A stretch of 64,000 nucleotides of DNA from Herbiconiux daphne (lineage in GTDB: Bacteria > Actinomycetota > Actinomycetes > Actinomycetales > Microbacteriaceae). A program made the translations under genes and the position numbers. The stretch lies in contig NZ_JANLCJ010000011.1 in the NCBI RefSeq assembly GCF_024979295.1, positions 1 to 64,000 on the forward strand. The letters run 5' to 3'. The notes under the pieces are model-generated. The model did no database searches. It worked only from the letters and a program-made list of their open reading frames with translations, and was not told the origin of the DNA. Each line of letters starts with the position of its first letter. Position 1 is the stretch's first letter. This document shows, one piece after another, positions 32,007 through 41,721 of this stretch.

Positions 32007-33673
32007 CGTGCGTCTCCTGAGGTCGATTCGGTGGTGAAACCGGCCGCGACGATCTCGCGGGCCGGCGTGAACGCTCCGCCGTAGTCGGCGGTCGACGACA
32101 CCTCGTCGAGCATCTCGTGCAGCTTCGCGCGACCGCCGGGATTGAGCAGGAACTTGCGCACCTTGCCCTCGACGTTCGCCCCGTAGTAGTGACTGTGCTC
32201 GGCCGAGAAGATGGAGCGCGGGGCCAGGGTCTCGATCATCGTCATCCAGGCCTCCTGCTGCGCTGCCGTCGGCTCGAAGCGGTCGTAGCCGTTGGAGCGG
32301 GCGTAGTCGAGGGTGTCGAAGATCCAGTCGATCTGGTCTTGCGAGTAGCGCGGGTAGTTGCCGCCGCCGGCGCCGTGGGGCCCGCCGGGGAAGAAGAAGT
32401 TGGGCAGCAGGTGCGCGCTGAAGCCGCCGAAATCGGTGGGCCCGTCTTCCCAGTCGGTGCTGAGGTCGAGGCCCTCACGGCCCGTGACTCCCATGCGGGT
32501 GAGTGCGCCCGTGCCGAAGTCGAAGCCCGTGGCGTAGGCGATGATGTCGTAGTCGCGATGCCCCTCGGTGGTCTCGATGCCGGTCGCGTCGATGCGCAGG
32601 ATTGGGGTCTCCCGCAGCGCGATGAGCGAGGCGTTCGGCTTGTTGAACGACTCGAAGTAGCCGCTCACGAACGGCGGCCGCTTGGCGCCGAACAGGTGGT
32701 CTTTCGGGATGAGCCGCTCGGCGGTCACCGGGTCGTCGACGATGCCGCGGATCTTCTCGGCGAGGAACTCGCAGAACTCCAGGTTCACCTCGCGATTGGT
32801 GGTCATGTCGTAGTAGTTCGCGGTGAGCTTGGCGAACCCGGGACTGGTCCAGATCTTCTCGTAGAACTCGCGCCGTTCCTCGGGGGTGTCGTCGGTCGAG
32901 AACTTGCCGGCGGGTGTGTGCAGGAAGCCCGACGGCGAGGTGCTCAGAATGCGCACGACCTCGTCGAAGTTCTGCTGCAGCCAGGTGAACCGCTCGTCGG
33001 AGAGGGGCGCGTTGTTGAGCGGGGTGGTCCAGGTGGGGGTGCGCTGGTAGAGGTCGACCTGCTCGACCACGTCGACGATGGCCGGCAACAGCTGGGCGCC
33101 GCTCGGGCCGTTGCCGATGATGGCGACGCGCTTGCCGGTGAAGTCGATGGGGGTGTGCGGCCAGGCACCCGTGTGGTGGCCCTCACCCTCGAAGGTCTCG
33201 AGTCCGTCGATCTCGGGGTAGTGGGGAACCGAGAGACCGCCGGTTGCCGAGATCACCCATCGGGCCCGCACGACGTCTCCTGTTCCGGTCGTCACGACCC
33301 AGTGGCCGGCGTCGTCGTCGAACGCCGCTGAGACCACCCGCTGGCCGGTACGGATGCTCGAACGCAGGCCGAACCGGTCGACCACGAAGTTCAGGTAGCT
33401 CTCGATCTCGGGCTGGGTCGCGAACTCCTCCTTCCAGCGCCATTCGTCGAACAGCTCCTTCGAGAAGATGTAACCGTAGGTGTAGCTCTCGGAGTCGAAC
33501 CGGGCTGCCGGGTAGCGGTTCCAGTACCAGACCCCGCCGACGCCGTCGCCGGCCTCCAGCGCCTGGGCGGTGAAGCCCGCGTCGATCGCCCGGTAGAGGG
33601 CGTAGATGCCCACCACCCCGGCCCCGATCACGAGTACTTCGACGTCGACATCGTTGTGCGACTCAGCGGACAT
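32003..33673 (-). CDS. Baeyer-Villiger-type flavin monooxygenase (cyclohexanone monooxygenase-like)
   Basis: 556 residues. FAD-binding GAGVVG (17-22), the Baeyer-Villiger fingerprint FxGxxxHTxxW as FEGEGHHTGAW (161-171), and the NADPH-binding GNGPSG (187-192). YWNRYPAARFDSESY is typical of cyclohexanone/cyclopentadecanone-type enzymes. It inserts oxygen next to a (cyclic) ketone to form a lactone or ester, using NADPH and O2. First gene of an operon with the EthD-like protein; divergent from an SDR that could supply the ketone. Confidence 0.93.
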   Translation of the reverse strand: MSAESHNDVDVEVLVIGAGVVGIYALYRAIDAGFTAQALEAGDGVGGVWYWNRYPAARFDSESYTYGYIFSKELFDEWRWKEEFATQPEIESYLNFVVDRFGLRSSIRTGQRVVSAAFDDDAGHWVVTTGTGDVVRARWVISATGGLSVPHYPEIDGLETFEGEGHHTGAWPHTPIDFTGKRVAIIGNGPSGAQLLPAIVDVVEQVDLYQRTPTWTTPLNNAPLSDERFTWLQQNFDEVVRILSTSPSGFLHTPAGKFSTDDTPEERREFYEKIWTSPGFAKLTANYYDMTTNREVNLEFCEFLAEKIRGIVDDPVTAERLIPKDHLFGAKRPPFVSGYFESFNKPNASLIALRETPILRIDATGIETTEGHRDYDIIAYATGFDFGTGALTRMGVTGREGLDLSTDWEDGPTDFGGFSAHLLPNFFFPGGPHGAGGGNYPRYSQDQIDWIFDTLDYARSNGYDRFEPTAAQQEAWMTMIETLAPRSIFSAEHSHYYGANVEGKVRKFLLNPGGRAKLHEMLDEVSSTADYGGAFTPAREIVAAGFTTESTSGDAR

Positions 33674-33847
33674 CCGGCGTGCTCCTCATCCGTAGCGGGC
33701 CTGCTTCGGCCTCGCGCCATAGCTAAGCATATGTGCTGAAAAAAGACAACGGAGGGACGCAGCTACAATGGAAGCAGCCAGCGGATGCATTGCAGAAACT
33801 GAGTAGATGTGATGAAATCTGGCCACGATCGCTTTCAAAGGAGAATG

Positions 33848-34792
33848 ATGAACGCCAGACCAGAGCTCCGCTTCGACGGCCGGGTCGCCATAGTCACCGG
33901 AGCCGGCCGCGGCCTCGGCCGAGCCCACGCCCTGCTGCTGGCGTCGCGCGGCGCGAAGGTCGTGGTGAACGACCTCGGCGGTTCCAAAGAGGGGGAGGGC
34001 AGCGACAGCGGCCCTGCGAACGACGTCGTGCAGGAGATCCGCGCTGCGGGCGGCACCGCGGTCGTCGACACCGGCAACGTCGGCGTCGAGGAGGAGTGCC
34101 ACGCCCTCGTGGCGACGGCCGTGCGCGAGTTCGGCCGCATCGACATCGTGGTGAACAACGCCGGCATCTCGCGCTGGGCGACGTTCCCCGAGGCCGACTC
34201 CGAGAACCTCGAGCGCACGCTCGACGTGCACCTGCGCGGAACCTGGCACACCACCCGCGCCGCCTGGCCGCACATGGAGGAGCAGGGTTACGGCCGGGTG
34301 ATCACCACCACGTCGACCGGCATGCTCGGCCTGCCCGACAATCTCGCCTACGCTACGGCGAAGGGAGCCCTGATCGGCTTCACCCGGAGCCTCGCGGTCG
34401 CGGCCGCTCCGAAGGGCATCCTCGTCAACTGCGTGGCGCCCAACGCCGTCACGAGGCCCAGCGAGTCGGCGAAGAAGCCCAACATCGTCACGGCGTCACA
34501 GGTGAATTCCGACCGTCTGCAGGCCCTCGACACCACACTCGTGTCACCCATGGTGGCCTACCTCGCCCACGAGTCGTGCGCGGTGAACGGCGAGATCCTG
34601 GTGGCGGGAGCCCGACGGTTCGCGCGCTGGTTCCTCGGTGTCACCCCCGGGTGGCTCGCCGACGGCGAGAACGCGCCCATGATCGAGGACGTGGTGGAGA
34701 ACTGGGCCGAGATCAACGACCCGGAGGGCTACTACGCGCCGGCCAGTCTGCAGGACTGGACATCGAAGTTCATGGCCCACTTGGGCGCCTGA
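33848..34792 (+). CDS. SDR family oxidoreductase (MFE-2/FabG-like)
   Basis: 314 residues. TGAGRGLG cofactor motif (17-24), NNAG (103-106), and catalytic Ser156, Tyr168, Lys172. The NDLGG after strand 2 and long C-terminal extension resemble the dehydrogenase domain of multifunctional enzyme type 2 (hydroxyacyl-CoA dehydrogenase). AAAGGAG at 33837-33843 supports ATG 33848. Divergent from the BVMO; it may oxidise an alcohol to the BVMO substrate or a hydroxyacyl-CoA. Confidence 0.9.
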   Translation: MNARPELRFDGRVAIVTGAGRGLGRAHALLLASRGAKVVVNDLGGSKEGEGSDSGPANDVVQEIRAAGGTAVVDTGNVGVEEECHALVATAVREFGRIDIVVNNAGISRWATFPEADSENLERTLDVHLRGTWHTTRAAWPHMEEQGYGRVITTTSTGMLGLPDNLAYATAKGALIGFTRSLAVAAAPKGILVNCVAPNAVTRPSESAKKPNIVTASQVNSDRLQALDTTLVSPMVAYLAHESCAVNGEILVAGARRFARWFLGVTPGWLADGENAPMIEDVVENWAEINDPEGYYAPASLQDWTSKFMAHLGA

Positions 34793-34815
34793 GGGCCCGG
34801 GAGCCTGGGCCCTCA
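34790..34815 (+). terminator. Terminator hairpin after the SDR gene
   Basis: TGAGGGCCC (34790-34798, including the stop codon) and GGGCCCTCA (34807-34815), perfect 9-bp arms with an 8-base loop. A second, weaker stem GGAGCC/GGCTCC follows near 34833-34854 before the convergent cyclase gene. Confidence 0.7.
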
Positions 34816-34860
34816 GGCAGCCTGCCACGCAGGAGCCGGAGGGCGCAGGCTCCCCGAACC

Positions 34861-35844
34861 TCAATACAGCAGCAGCGGATTGATGATGACGCCCGTCGAG
34901 CGGTGGATGGCGGCCGGTGCGGCGATCAGCTGACCGACGGACGTGCCCGCCTCTTTGAGCGCGGCCGCGGCGGGGCCGAGAAGGCAGTTGTCGATGAGGC
35001 ACAGGCCGATGGCGTAGATGAGCCCGTGCACCTCCAGGGCAGCCTGCGGGTTGCTGCGGGCGTCGTGGAAGTCCCACGCCACCAGCCCCGGGTCGTTAGC
35101 GGCGATCCAGCTCGCGCCCGACTGCCCGATTCCCGGGCGCGGCTGCAGTACCGCTCCGGGCGTGTAGGTGTTGCCGGCCGCCTCGAAACGATCACGACCC
35201 TGATAGATGATCAGGCCGTCGCCCGGTTCGAGGGTGACGCCGGTGGCCGCCAGGGCGGCATCCAGGTCGTCGGCGGTGACGGGTTCTTCGGTGGTGACCC
35301 AGTCGACGCCGCGCACCGACGGGATGTCGAGCAGCACGCCGCGGGTGGCGATGCCGTGCTGGGCCCAGTTCACGATGGTGTCCTCGTCGGTCGCCGAGGC
35401 CGCCACGGGAATGGGCCCGTGCCAGCTGGCGTCGGCCCCGAGGTGCGCGAGGCCGTCCATGTGGGTGTTGTGGATGCCGTGGGCGTCGTAGGTGATGACG
35501 TCGCCGCCGTGGGCGGAACGCCCGTGCACCCCGACCCGCACGTCGAGTTCGACGCTGCCGTGGCCGTCGGGCAGCTCGATCACGGCGAGTTCCTGCCACT
35601 GGCGTTTCTCACGCTCGGCGGCTTCGGTGAGCAGCGCCAGCCGGTCAGGCCGGGTCTCGATCTCGCGCTCGAGCGACACGGCCCGGCCGAGTCTCACGGC
35701 GGCGGCGCCGCGAAGGCGCGCCGCCGCGTCGATGAGAGCCACGGATCCGCGGCACTGCACGCCGTCGCGGTGACGTGCGGCGTCGTGCTCGGCTCCGATC
35801 TCGCGGAGGAACGGCAGAACAGGGTCGAGGGCGACGTCGGGCAT
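34861..35844 (-). CDS. Cyclase family protein (kynurenine formamidase-like metal hydrolase)
   Basis: 327 residues. The metal-binding motif of the family appears as HNTHMDGLAHLG (compare HxGTHxDxPxH). DGLIIYQGRDRF and GLVAWDFHDAR mark the following core. Members hydrolyse amides or lactones, or open rings in catabolic pathways. It is the last gene of the ABC-importer transcript (68 bases after the ATPase gene), so it probably opens a ring formed by the BVMO or P450 (inference). Confidence 0.87.
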   Translation of the reverse strand: MPDVALDPVLPFLREIGAEHDAARHRDGVQCRGSVALIDAAARLRGAAAVRLGRAVSLEREIETRPDRLALLTEAAEREKRQWQELAVIELPDGHGSVELDVRVGVHGRSAHGGDVITYDAHGIHNTHMDGLAHLGADASWHGPIPVAASATDEDTIVNWAQHGIATRGVLLDIPSVRGVDWVTTEEPVTADDLDAALAATGVTLEPGDGLIIYQGRDRFEAAGNTYTPGAVLQPRPGIGQSGASWIAANDPGLVAWDFHDARSNPQAALEVHGLIYAIGLCLIDNCLLGPAAAALKEAGTSVGQLIAAPAAIHRSTGVIINPLLLY

Positions 35845-35912
35845 GGGTGCTCCTTGCGTGATGGTTCAGAGTAGTCGGTCGGTGGAGGGAGTCGGTCGGT
35901 CGAGGTGGTCGG

Positions 35913-36902
35913 TCAGTCGAGGGGGAAGTGGCACGCGGCATACTGGCCGGGCCGGATCTCGCGCATCACCGGCTCTTCGGTGGCGCAGCGGTCTTGTGCG
36001 ATCGGGCAACGAGCCCGGAAGCGGCATCCGGAGGGCGGATTGAGCGGCGACGGGAGGTCACCGGTCAGCGCCGGGCCTTCGAAGCCGCCCTCCGCATCCG
36101 GTCGCGGCACCGAGTCGAGCAGCCCCCGCGTGTACGGATGCGCCGGCCGGTCGTAGACCTCGACGGCGTCGCCGAACTCGCACGTCTTGCCGAGATACAT
36201 CACGAGCACGTTGTCGCTGAAGCTGCGCACGACGCCGAGGTCGTGGGCGATGAAGACGATGGTGAGCTCGTATTTCTTCTTGAGGTCCTCGAGCAGGTTG
36301 AGGATCTGCGCCTGCACCGACACGTCGAGGGCCGAGACGGGCTCGTCGCAGATGAGCAGCCCCGGCTGGAGGGCCAGCGCGCGGCCGATGGCGACGCGTT
36401 GGGCCTGACCGCCCGAGAGCTGGCGGGGAAGCATGCCGGCGAAGCGCTCGCTCGGCAGGCCCACCTGCTCGAGCACGGCGGGGGCCCGCTCGTCGCGTTC
36501 CTTCTTGGAGCGGCCGTCGATGGCCAGACCCTCGGTGACGACGTCTTTCACCGAACGCCGAGGGTTGAGCGACGACACCGGGTCTTGGAAGATCATCTGC
36601 ATGTCGCGCCGCAGCTCGCGCAGGCGTCTCGGCGACGCGGTGTCGATCGAGTCGTCGCGGTAGCGCACCGTGCCGCCGGCGATGGGATCGAGCCTCAGCA
36701 CCGCACGACCGGTGGTCGACTTGCCGCAGCCCGACTCGCCCACGATGCCGAGCGTCTCACCGGGCAGCAGGTCGAAGCTCACCCCCGCCACCGCCTTGAA
36801 GGCGCCGGCCGCGGTGTGGTACTCCACTTCGAGGTCTTCGACGGACAGGATCGCGGCGTCGCCGCGGAGATGCGCGCTTCCGCTACCGGCCAACGAGCTC
36901 AC
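35913..36902 (-). CDS. ABC transporter ATP-binding protein (OppF/DppF type)
   Basis: 329 residues. Walker A GESGCGKST, Q-loop MIFQDPVSSLNPR, signature LSGGQAQRVAIGRAL, Walker B LLICDEPVSALD, then the C-terminal oligopeptide-transporter motif with CRFRARCP and further Cys, a [4Fe-4S]-like site of the Opp/Dpp ATPases. GTG 36902 overlaps the upstream oppD-type gene by 20 bases and has a good AAGGA(A)GG site. Energises a class-5 importer together with the partner ATPase at 36883. Confidence 0.92.
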   Translation of the reverse strand: MSSLAGSGSAHLRGDAAILSVEDLEVEYHTAAGAFKAVAGVSFDLLPGETLGIVGESGCGKSTTGRAVLRLDPIAGGTVRYRDDSIDTASPRRLRELRRDMQMIFQDPVSSLNPRRSVKDVVTEGLAIDGRSKKERDERAPAVLEQVGLPSERFAGMLPRQLSGGQAQRVAIGRALALQPGLLICDEPVSALDVSVQAQILNLLEDLKKKYELTIVFIAHDLGVVRSFSDNVLVMYLGKTCEFGDAVEVYDRPAHPYTRGLLDSVPRPDAEGGFEGPALTGDLPSPLNPPSGCRFRARCPIAQDRCATEEPVMREIRPGQYAACHFPLD

Positions 36903-37881
36903 CTTCCTTCTCGTGCACAGGATGGAAGCAGGCGACCTCGTGGTCGATGCCGATCGGGGCCATCGGGGGCTGCGTCGTGGTGCATTCCACGGTGGCCGCC
37001 GTGCACCGTGCCGCGAACCGGCAGCCCTCGGGAGGGTCGGTCGGCGACGGGAGCGCTCCCGGGATGACGTTGAGCGAGGCGTGCCGCACGTGCTCGATCG
37101 ACGGCGTCGCCGCGAGTAGAGCGTTCGAGTAGCGGTGGCGCGGGTGGTCGAACACGGTGCGGCTCGCGCCCGTCTCGGCCATGCGCCCGGCATACATCAC
37201 GGCGACCCGGTCGGTCTGGCCGGCTACGACGTGGAGGTCGTGAGAGATGAGCATCAGCGACATCCGGCGTTCTCGCTGGATGCGCCGCAACAGGTCGAGC
37301 ACCTGCCGCTGGATGGTGACGTCGAGAGCGGTGGTGGGCTCGTCGGCGATCAGCAGCTCGGGTTCGCAGGCCAGTGCCACGGCGATCATCACCCTCTGGC
37401 GCATGCCGCCCGAGAGTTCGTGCGGGTAGGCGCGCAACCGGCGCTCCGGATCGGGCACACCCACCTCGTTGAGCAACCGCAACGCCCGGGACGACGCCTC
37501 GGACTTCGAGACGCCGAGGTGGCGCCGCATGCCCTCGGTCAGCTGGCGCTCGACCCGCACCACCGGGCTGAGCGACCGGCCCGGGTCTTGGAACACCATG
37601 GCGATCTGGGTGCCCCAGATCTGCTCGAGCTGTTTGCGCCCGAGGCCGAGCAGGTCGCGGCCGTCGAAGCGGAGCGTGCCCGTGCGGCCCGAACGGGGCG
37701 GCATGAGCCCCATGACAGCACGGGCCATCACCGACTTGCCCGACCCCGACTCGCCCACGATGCCGAGGGCCTCCCCCCGGCCGAGGGTGAAGGACACGCC
37801 GTCGACGGCCTTCACCACTCCGCGGGGGGAACCGATGTACGCGTGGAGGTTCTCGACCTCCAGCAGCAGTCCTTCGCTCAT
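36883..37881 (-). CDS. ABC transporter ATP-binding protein (OppD/DppD type)
   Basis: 332 residues. Walker A GESGSGKS, Q-loop MVFQDPGRSLSP, signature LSGGMRQRVMIAVAL, Walker B LLIADEPTTALD, H-loop ISHDLHV, and the Opp/Dpp C-terminal GCRFAARC with further Cys. Starts four bases after the binding-protein gene and overlaps the OppF-type gene at its end. Confidence 0.92.
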   Translation of the reverse strand: MSEGLLLEVENLHAYIGSPRGVVKAVDGVSFTLGRGEALGIVGESGSGKSVMARAVMGLMPPRSGRTGTLRFDGRDLLGLGRKQLEQIWGTQIAMVFQDPGRSLSPVVRVERQLTEGMRRHLGVSKSEASSRALRLLNEVGVPDPERRLRAYPHELSGGMRQRVMIAVALACEPELLIADEPTTALDVTIQRQVLDLLRRIQRERRMSLMLISHDLHVVAGQTDRVAVMYAGRMAETGASRTVFDHPRHRYSNALLAATPSIEHVRHASLNVIPGALPSPTDPPEGCRFAARCTAATVECTTTQPPMAPIGIDHEVACFHPVHEKEGELVGR

Positions 37882-37885
37882 CGGA

Positions 37886-39445
37886 TCACGGCTGAAGCCA
37901 CAGCTCGGCGGCGGGCGGGGTGGTCCAGCCGTCGATCTCGATGCCCTTCACCTTTTCGGTCGAGAGCGCCCCGTTGTAGAAGCCCTGGAACAGGATGTAG
38001 GGGTCGAGCTCGGCGACCTGCTGCTGCACGATGCTGTACTGCTCCTTCTTCGCATCGACATCGGTGGCCGCACCGGCCGCGGTCAAGGCGGCGTCGGTGA
38101 CCGGGTCGTTGAACCGGGAGTAGTTCGTGGCGCCGGCGGTGCTGAACAGCGCGCCCCAGAGCCGCGCCGAGGGATCGCTGAACGCCAGCGACGACGAGAG
38201 CACCTGGTAGTCGCCGGTGGTGCCGATGACGCCCTGCTCGGAGGAGTCGCGCTGGTCGGCGGTGACGGTGACGTTGTCGTAGCTCGACAGCTGGGCCTGC
38301 AGGGCGTCGAACACCGACTGCCCGTTGCCGGGGAACAGCGCGTAGCTGAACTCCAGCGGCTTGCCCTCGTCGGCGAGCTCGTCGAAGAGTTCCTGAGCCT
38401 TGTCGGGGTCGTAGGTCTGCAGCGGGATGTCCTCGTAGTAGGGCGAGTCCTTCGAGAACAGGGTCTTCGGCGCCGACGGGTATCCGGCCGTCGCCGCGTC
38501 GGAGAGCGCGTCGAGATCGAGGGCGTAGGCGATGGCCTGACGGGCCCGCGGGTCGTCGAAGGGGGCCGCAGAGGTGTTGAACATGAAGCCGACGCCGCCG
38601 TTGAAGGTGTATCGGGTCTCGACGAACCCGGCCGACTTGCCTTCCTCGAAGACCGAGGCCTCGCTGTTCATGATGAGGTCGGCCTGGCCCGACAGCAGTG
38701 CGTTGAGCCGCTGCGCGTTGTCGGGCACGCCCTGGATCTCGAGCGCGTCGAGGTAGGGCTTCGGTGCGTCGTAGTAATCGGGATTCTTGGTGAGCTTGAG
38801 CGTGCCGTTGGGCGTCCAGCTGTCGAGCACGAACGGGCCGGCTCCGACGGGGTTCTTGTTGAACTCCTCGGTGCCTTTGGCCAGCGCGGTCGGCGAGGCG
38901 ATCCACTGCAGTGCGTAGACCGGCATGTTGCCGACGAAGCCGGGGTTGGGCGACTTGAGGGTGAGCTTCGCCGTCAGATCGTCGACGACGTCGATGTGAT
39001 CGATCTGGCTGGCGTAGCCCGCGCTCGCGGAACCGAGGGCCGGGTCTTTCAGCCGGTCCCAGTTGTACTTGATGGCCTCGGCGTCGAGCGGGGTGCCGTC
39101 GGTGAACGTGAGGCCCTCGGGCATCACCACGTCGTAGGTTGCTCCGCCGTCGCTGCTCGTGAACGACTCGCACAGTCCGCAGACGTACTCGCCCGTCGTC
39201 TCGTCGGCCACCATGAACTGCCCGTAGAGGGCGGTGTAGGTCACGGGCATCGAGTTCGAGCTGAACACCTGCGCGGGGTCGAAGCCGATGGGTGGTGCGA
39301 GTTCGAGAACTCGGAGCGTTCCGCCGGAGACCGGGTCTCCCGAGGTGGTGGGCTCGCTGGGCGCGCTGCTGGAGGAGCACGCCGCGAGGGCGAGCGTTCC
39401 TGCGGCCATCAGGGCGATGAGCGCAGATCTCTTCTTTGAAATCAC
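37886..39445 (-). CDS. ABC transporter substrate-binding lipoprotein (family 5)
   Basis: 519 residues. Signal peptide with lipobox LAAC at residues 20-23, then a Ser-rich linker and an SBP_bac_5 domain (GGTLRVLELAPPIGFDPAQV; LTFTDGTPLDAEAIKYNWDRL; FDDPRARQAIAYALD). Extracellular, membrane-anchored receptor of the importer. The family binds peptides but also many non-peptide compounds. Its place in an operon opposite a P450 operon suggests the island's growth substrate or a related compound as ligand (inference). Confidence 0.92.
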   Translation of the reverse strand: MISKKRSALIALMAAGTLALAACSSSSAPSEPTTSGDPVSGGTLRVLELAPPIGFDPAQVFSSNSMPVTYTALYGQFMVADETTGEYVCGLCESFTSSDGGATYDVVMPEGLTFTDGTPLDAEAIKYNWDRLKDPALGSASAGYASQIDHIDVVDDLTAKLTLKSPNPGFVGNMPVYALQWIASPTALAKGTEEFNKNPVGAGPFVLDSWTPNGTLKLTKNPDYYDAPKPYLDALEIQGVPDNAQRLNALLSGQADLIMNSEASVFEEGKSAGFVETRYTFNGGVGFMFNTSAAPFDDPRARQAIAYALDLDALSDAATAGYPSAPKTLFSKDSPYYEDIPLQTYDPDKAQELFDELADEGKPLEFSYALFPGNGQSVFDALQAQLSSYDNVTVTADQRDSSEQGVIGTTGDYQVLSSSLAFSDPSARLWGALFSTAGATNYSRFNDPVTDAALTAAGAATDVDAKKEQYSIVQQQVAELDPYILFQGFYNGALSTEKVKGIEIDGWTTPPAAELWLQP

Positions 39446-39506
39446 GGGGCACTGCTTTCTCTGTGTGGTGTGGTGCGGGATGGGTGAGGGGGTGATGCTG
39501 CCGGGG

Positions 39507-40409
39507 TCAGTCCTGCAGCGTGCGGTCGAACCGGAGACGGAGGTGCTCTCCCGCCTGGTTCAAGGCGAAGACGGTGAGGAACAGCACGGCGGCCGGCACG
39601 AACACCATGTAGGGCGCCGTGCGCAGGTCGGCGGCTCCGGCGGCGATCATGCCGCCCCAGCTCGGCGTGGGCGGGGGGATGCCGAGGCCCAGGAAGCTCA
39701 GCGATCCCTCGGCCACGATGAGGGCGGCGATGACGAGGGGCAGGTAGGCGGCGATCGCCGGCACGACGTTCGGCAGGATCTCACGCAGGAGCACGCGGGT
39801 GTCGCTCGCCCCCATGTTGCGCGCGGCCTTCACGAAGTCGCGGCCGGCCCAGGCCATGGTGTTCGCCCGGGAGAGACGGATGAAGGAGGGCGTGCTGGTG
39901 ATGGCGAGGCCGACCAGGATCGTCCACAGGCTCGGGGCGAAGATCGCCGAGATGGCGAGCAGCAGCACGAGGGCGGGGAACGACAGGATGACGTCGGCCA
40001 CGAAGACGATGACGGTATCGGCGCCCTTGCGGAAGTAGCCGGCGATGAGTCCGAGCACGAGGCCCAGCACCACTCCGCCGAGGGCGGCGGCGGTTCCGAC
40101 CACCAGGGACACCTGCGCTCCGTAGATCACCCGCGAGAGCAGGGAGCGGCCGACCCGGTCGGTGCCGAGCAGCAGATCGATGGGCCCGAACTGGGGCGGC
40201 TGCCGAGGGGGGCCCGCGACCGCGTCGTAGCCTGCGATCGGCAGTACCGGCGCGAGCACGGCCAGGGCCACGATCAGCACGATCCAGAAGTAGGAGAACC
40301 ACACCAGCACCGAGCGCGGCTTGCGGATGGCGGCGACGGCGGGAATCTGGATGCCGGGCGCCGGCAGGTCGCCGGCCTTGCGGGTGCGGAGGGCTGTCGA
40401 GGCGGTCAT
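39507..40409 (-). CDS. ABC transporter permease (DppC/OppC type)
   Basis: 300 residues, six membrane helices. Family marks: GTDRVGRSLLSRVIYGAQVSL, and the EAA-like loop with DFVKAARNMGASDTRVLLREILPN (in part: VKAARNMGASD). The start overlaps the stop of the partner permease (40406-40409). Inner-membrane half of the class-5 importer. Confidence 0.93.
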   Translation of the reverse strand: MTASTALRTRKAGDLPAPGIQIPAVAAIRKPRSVLVWFSYFWIVLIVALAVLAPVLPIAGYDAVAGPPRQPPQFGPIDLLLGTDRVGRSLLSRVIYGAQVSLVVGTAAALGGVVLGLVLGLIAGYFRKGADTVIVFVADVILSFPALVLLLAISAIFAPSLWTILVGLAITSTPSFIRLSRANTMAWAGRDFVKAARNMGASDTRVLLREILPNVVPAIAAYLPLVIAALIVAEGSLSFLGLGIPPPTPSWGGMIAAGAADLRTAPYMVFVPAAVLFLTVFALNQAGEHLRLRFDRTLQD

Positions 40410-41452
40410 GCGGTCAGCTCCTTCTTCTGCACGGGCTTCACGGTGCGAGACCTGCCTCGCGCGATCTTGCGGGCTGCCGGTGCACGACGAAGGCGGGGAT
40501 CGATCAGGCCGTAGCTCACGTCGACGATCATGTTGACCACCACAAAGGTGACCGCGATGAACGCCACCACTCCCTGCACCGTGACGACGTCGCGTTGCAG
40601 CACGGCGTTGGCGATCAGCTGGCCGATGCCCGGGAGCACGAACAGGGTCTCGACGATGATGGTGCCGCCGATCAGTCGGGCGAGACTCAGCGCCGAGATG
40701 GTCAGCAGCGAGAACGACGACGGCCGGAAGGCATGCCGGAACATGACGTACGAGGGCGACAGGCCCTTGGCTCGGGCGGCAGCCACGAAGTCCTCCCGCA
40801 GGGTGCCGATGAGGTCGGCCCGCAGCACGCGATGGAAAGCCGCGATCTCGACCAGGGCCGCGGCGAGCGCCGGCAGGAACGCGGCGGCGAGGTTCGCGCC
40901 GAGCCCGTCTTCGATCGGCACCCAGCCGAGGGCCGGGAACACCCTCAGCTGCACCGCGAAGAAGTAGATGAGCACCGGCCCGGCCACGAATGCCGGCACC
41001 GAGAGGAACACCGAGGTCGCGGCGCTGATGCCACGATCGAGCGCGCTGCCGGCGCGGGCCGCGGAGACGATGGCGAGCGGCACGGCGATGACGAGCGACA
41101 GCACGAGAGCGAGCACGGCGAGCTCGAGGGTTACGGGGAGGCGCTGCAGGATGGCCTCGGTCACCGGGAGGTGCGTGATCGGCGAGACACCGAGGTCGCC
41201 GCGCACGGCGTGCGACAGCCAGTCGAGGTACTGCACGATGAAGGGCCGGTCGTAGCCGAGTTCCTTGTTCAACAGCGCCACGTTCTCGGGGGTCGCGTTC
41301 TCGCCCAGAATGGTCTCGGCGACCGACCCGGGAGCCAGGCTCAGCATGAGGCTCACCCCGAAGGTGACGACCAGCACGACGAGCGCGGCGTACCCGATCT
41401 TGCGGAGGGCGCTACGCAGCACGGCTGCCTGCCCTGTGTTCGACGCGCACAT
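40406..41452 (-). CDS. ABC transporter permease (DppB/OppB type)
   Basis: 348 residues, six membrane helices; EAA-like loop DFVAAARAKGLSPSYVMFRH and C-terminal VDVSYGLIDPRLR typical of DppB. ATG 41452 was chosen; residues encoded upstream correspond to the regulatory region. GAAGGAG lies just upstream, slightly close. First gene of the oppB-oppC-SBP-oppD-oppF-cyclase transcript. A predicted IclR site lies 25-41 bases upstream. Confidence 0.92.
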   Translation of the reverse strand: MCASNTGQAAVLRSALRKIGYAALVVLVVTFGVSLMLSLAPGSVAETILGENATPENVALLNKELGYDRPFIVQYLDWLSHAVRGDLGVSPITHLPVTEAILQRLPVTLELAVLALVLSLVIAVPLAIVSAARAGSALDRGISAATSVFLSVPAFVAGPVLIYFFAVQLRVFPALGWVPIEDGLGANLAAAFLPALAAALVEIAAFHRVLRADLIGTLREDFVAAARAKGLSPSYVMFRHAFRPSSFSLLTISALSLARLIGGTIIVETLFVLPGIGQLIANAVLQRDVVTVQGVVAFIAVTFVVVNMIVDVSYGLIDPRLRRAPAARKIARGRSRTVKPVQKKELTA

Positions 41453-41476
41453 CGACTCCTTCGTCGCGGTTCTAGC

Positions 41477-41493
41477 GTTCTCTTGAACGGAAC
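41477..41493. promoter_or_regulatory. Predicted IclR site A (GTTCTCTTGAACGGAAC)
   Basis: 17-bp motif with the dyad GTTC-TCTT-GAAC followed by GGAAC, in the 269-base gap between the divergent importer and SDR/ALDH/P450 operons. It shares 16 of 17 bases with site B and 15 of 17 with site C. The rest of the gap shows no gene; an additional AACACAC-rich stretch is at about 41550-41600. Confidence 0.7.
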
Positions 41494-41721
41494 AACAGTT
41501 CGTGATAACGCTCGTGGTAGGAGTGTGCAGTACGCGACTCGGTCGTGTCAACACACGATTCGGCAACATTGACAGCGTCGGAAAGCGTGTGCGAAACTCA
41601 CAGAGGTGTTTCATTGAAGCGACTCGCTGTTCGCTTGAAAGAAACAGCAGACACCAGAAACCGGACATCCTCAACGGACATCCACAATCAGACATTCACC
41701 TCAAGACAAGGAAGTCTTTTC

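Noticed and set aside
35870..35920. Short GGTCGGT-rich repeats before the cyclase/ABC genes
   Set aside because: Imperfect and short, partly overlapping the end of the ATPase gene; nothing beyond low-complexity sequence can be supported.
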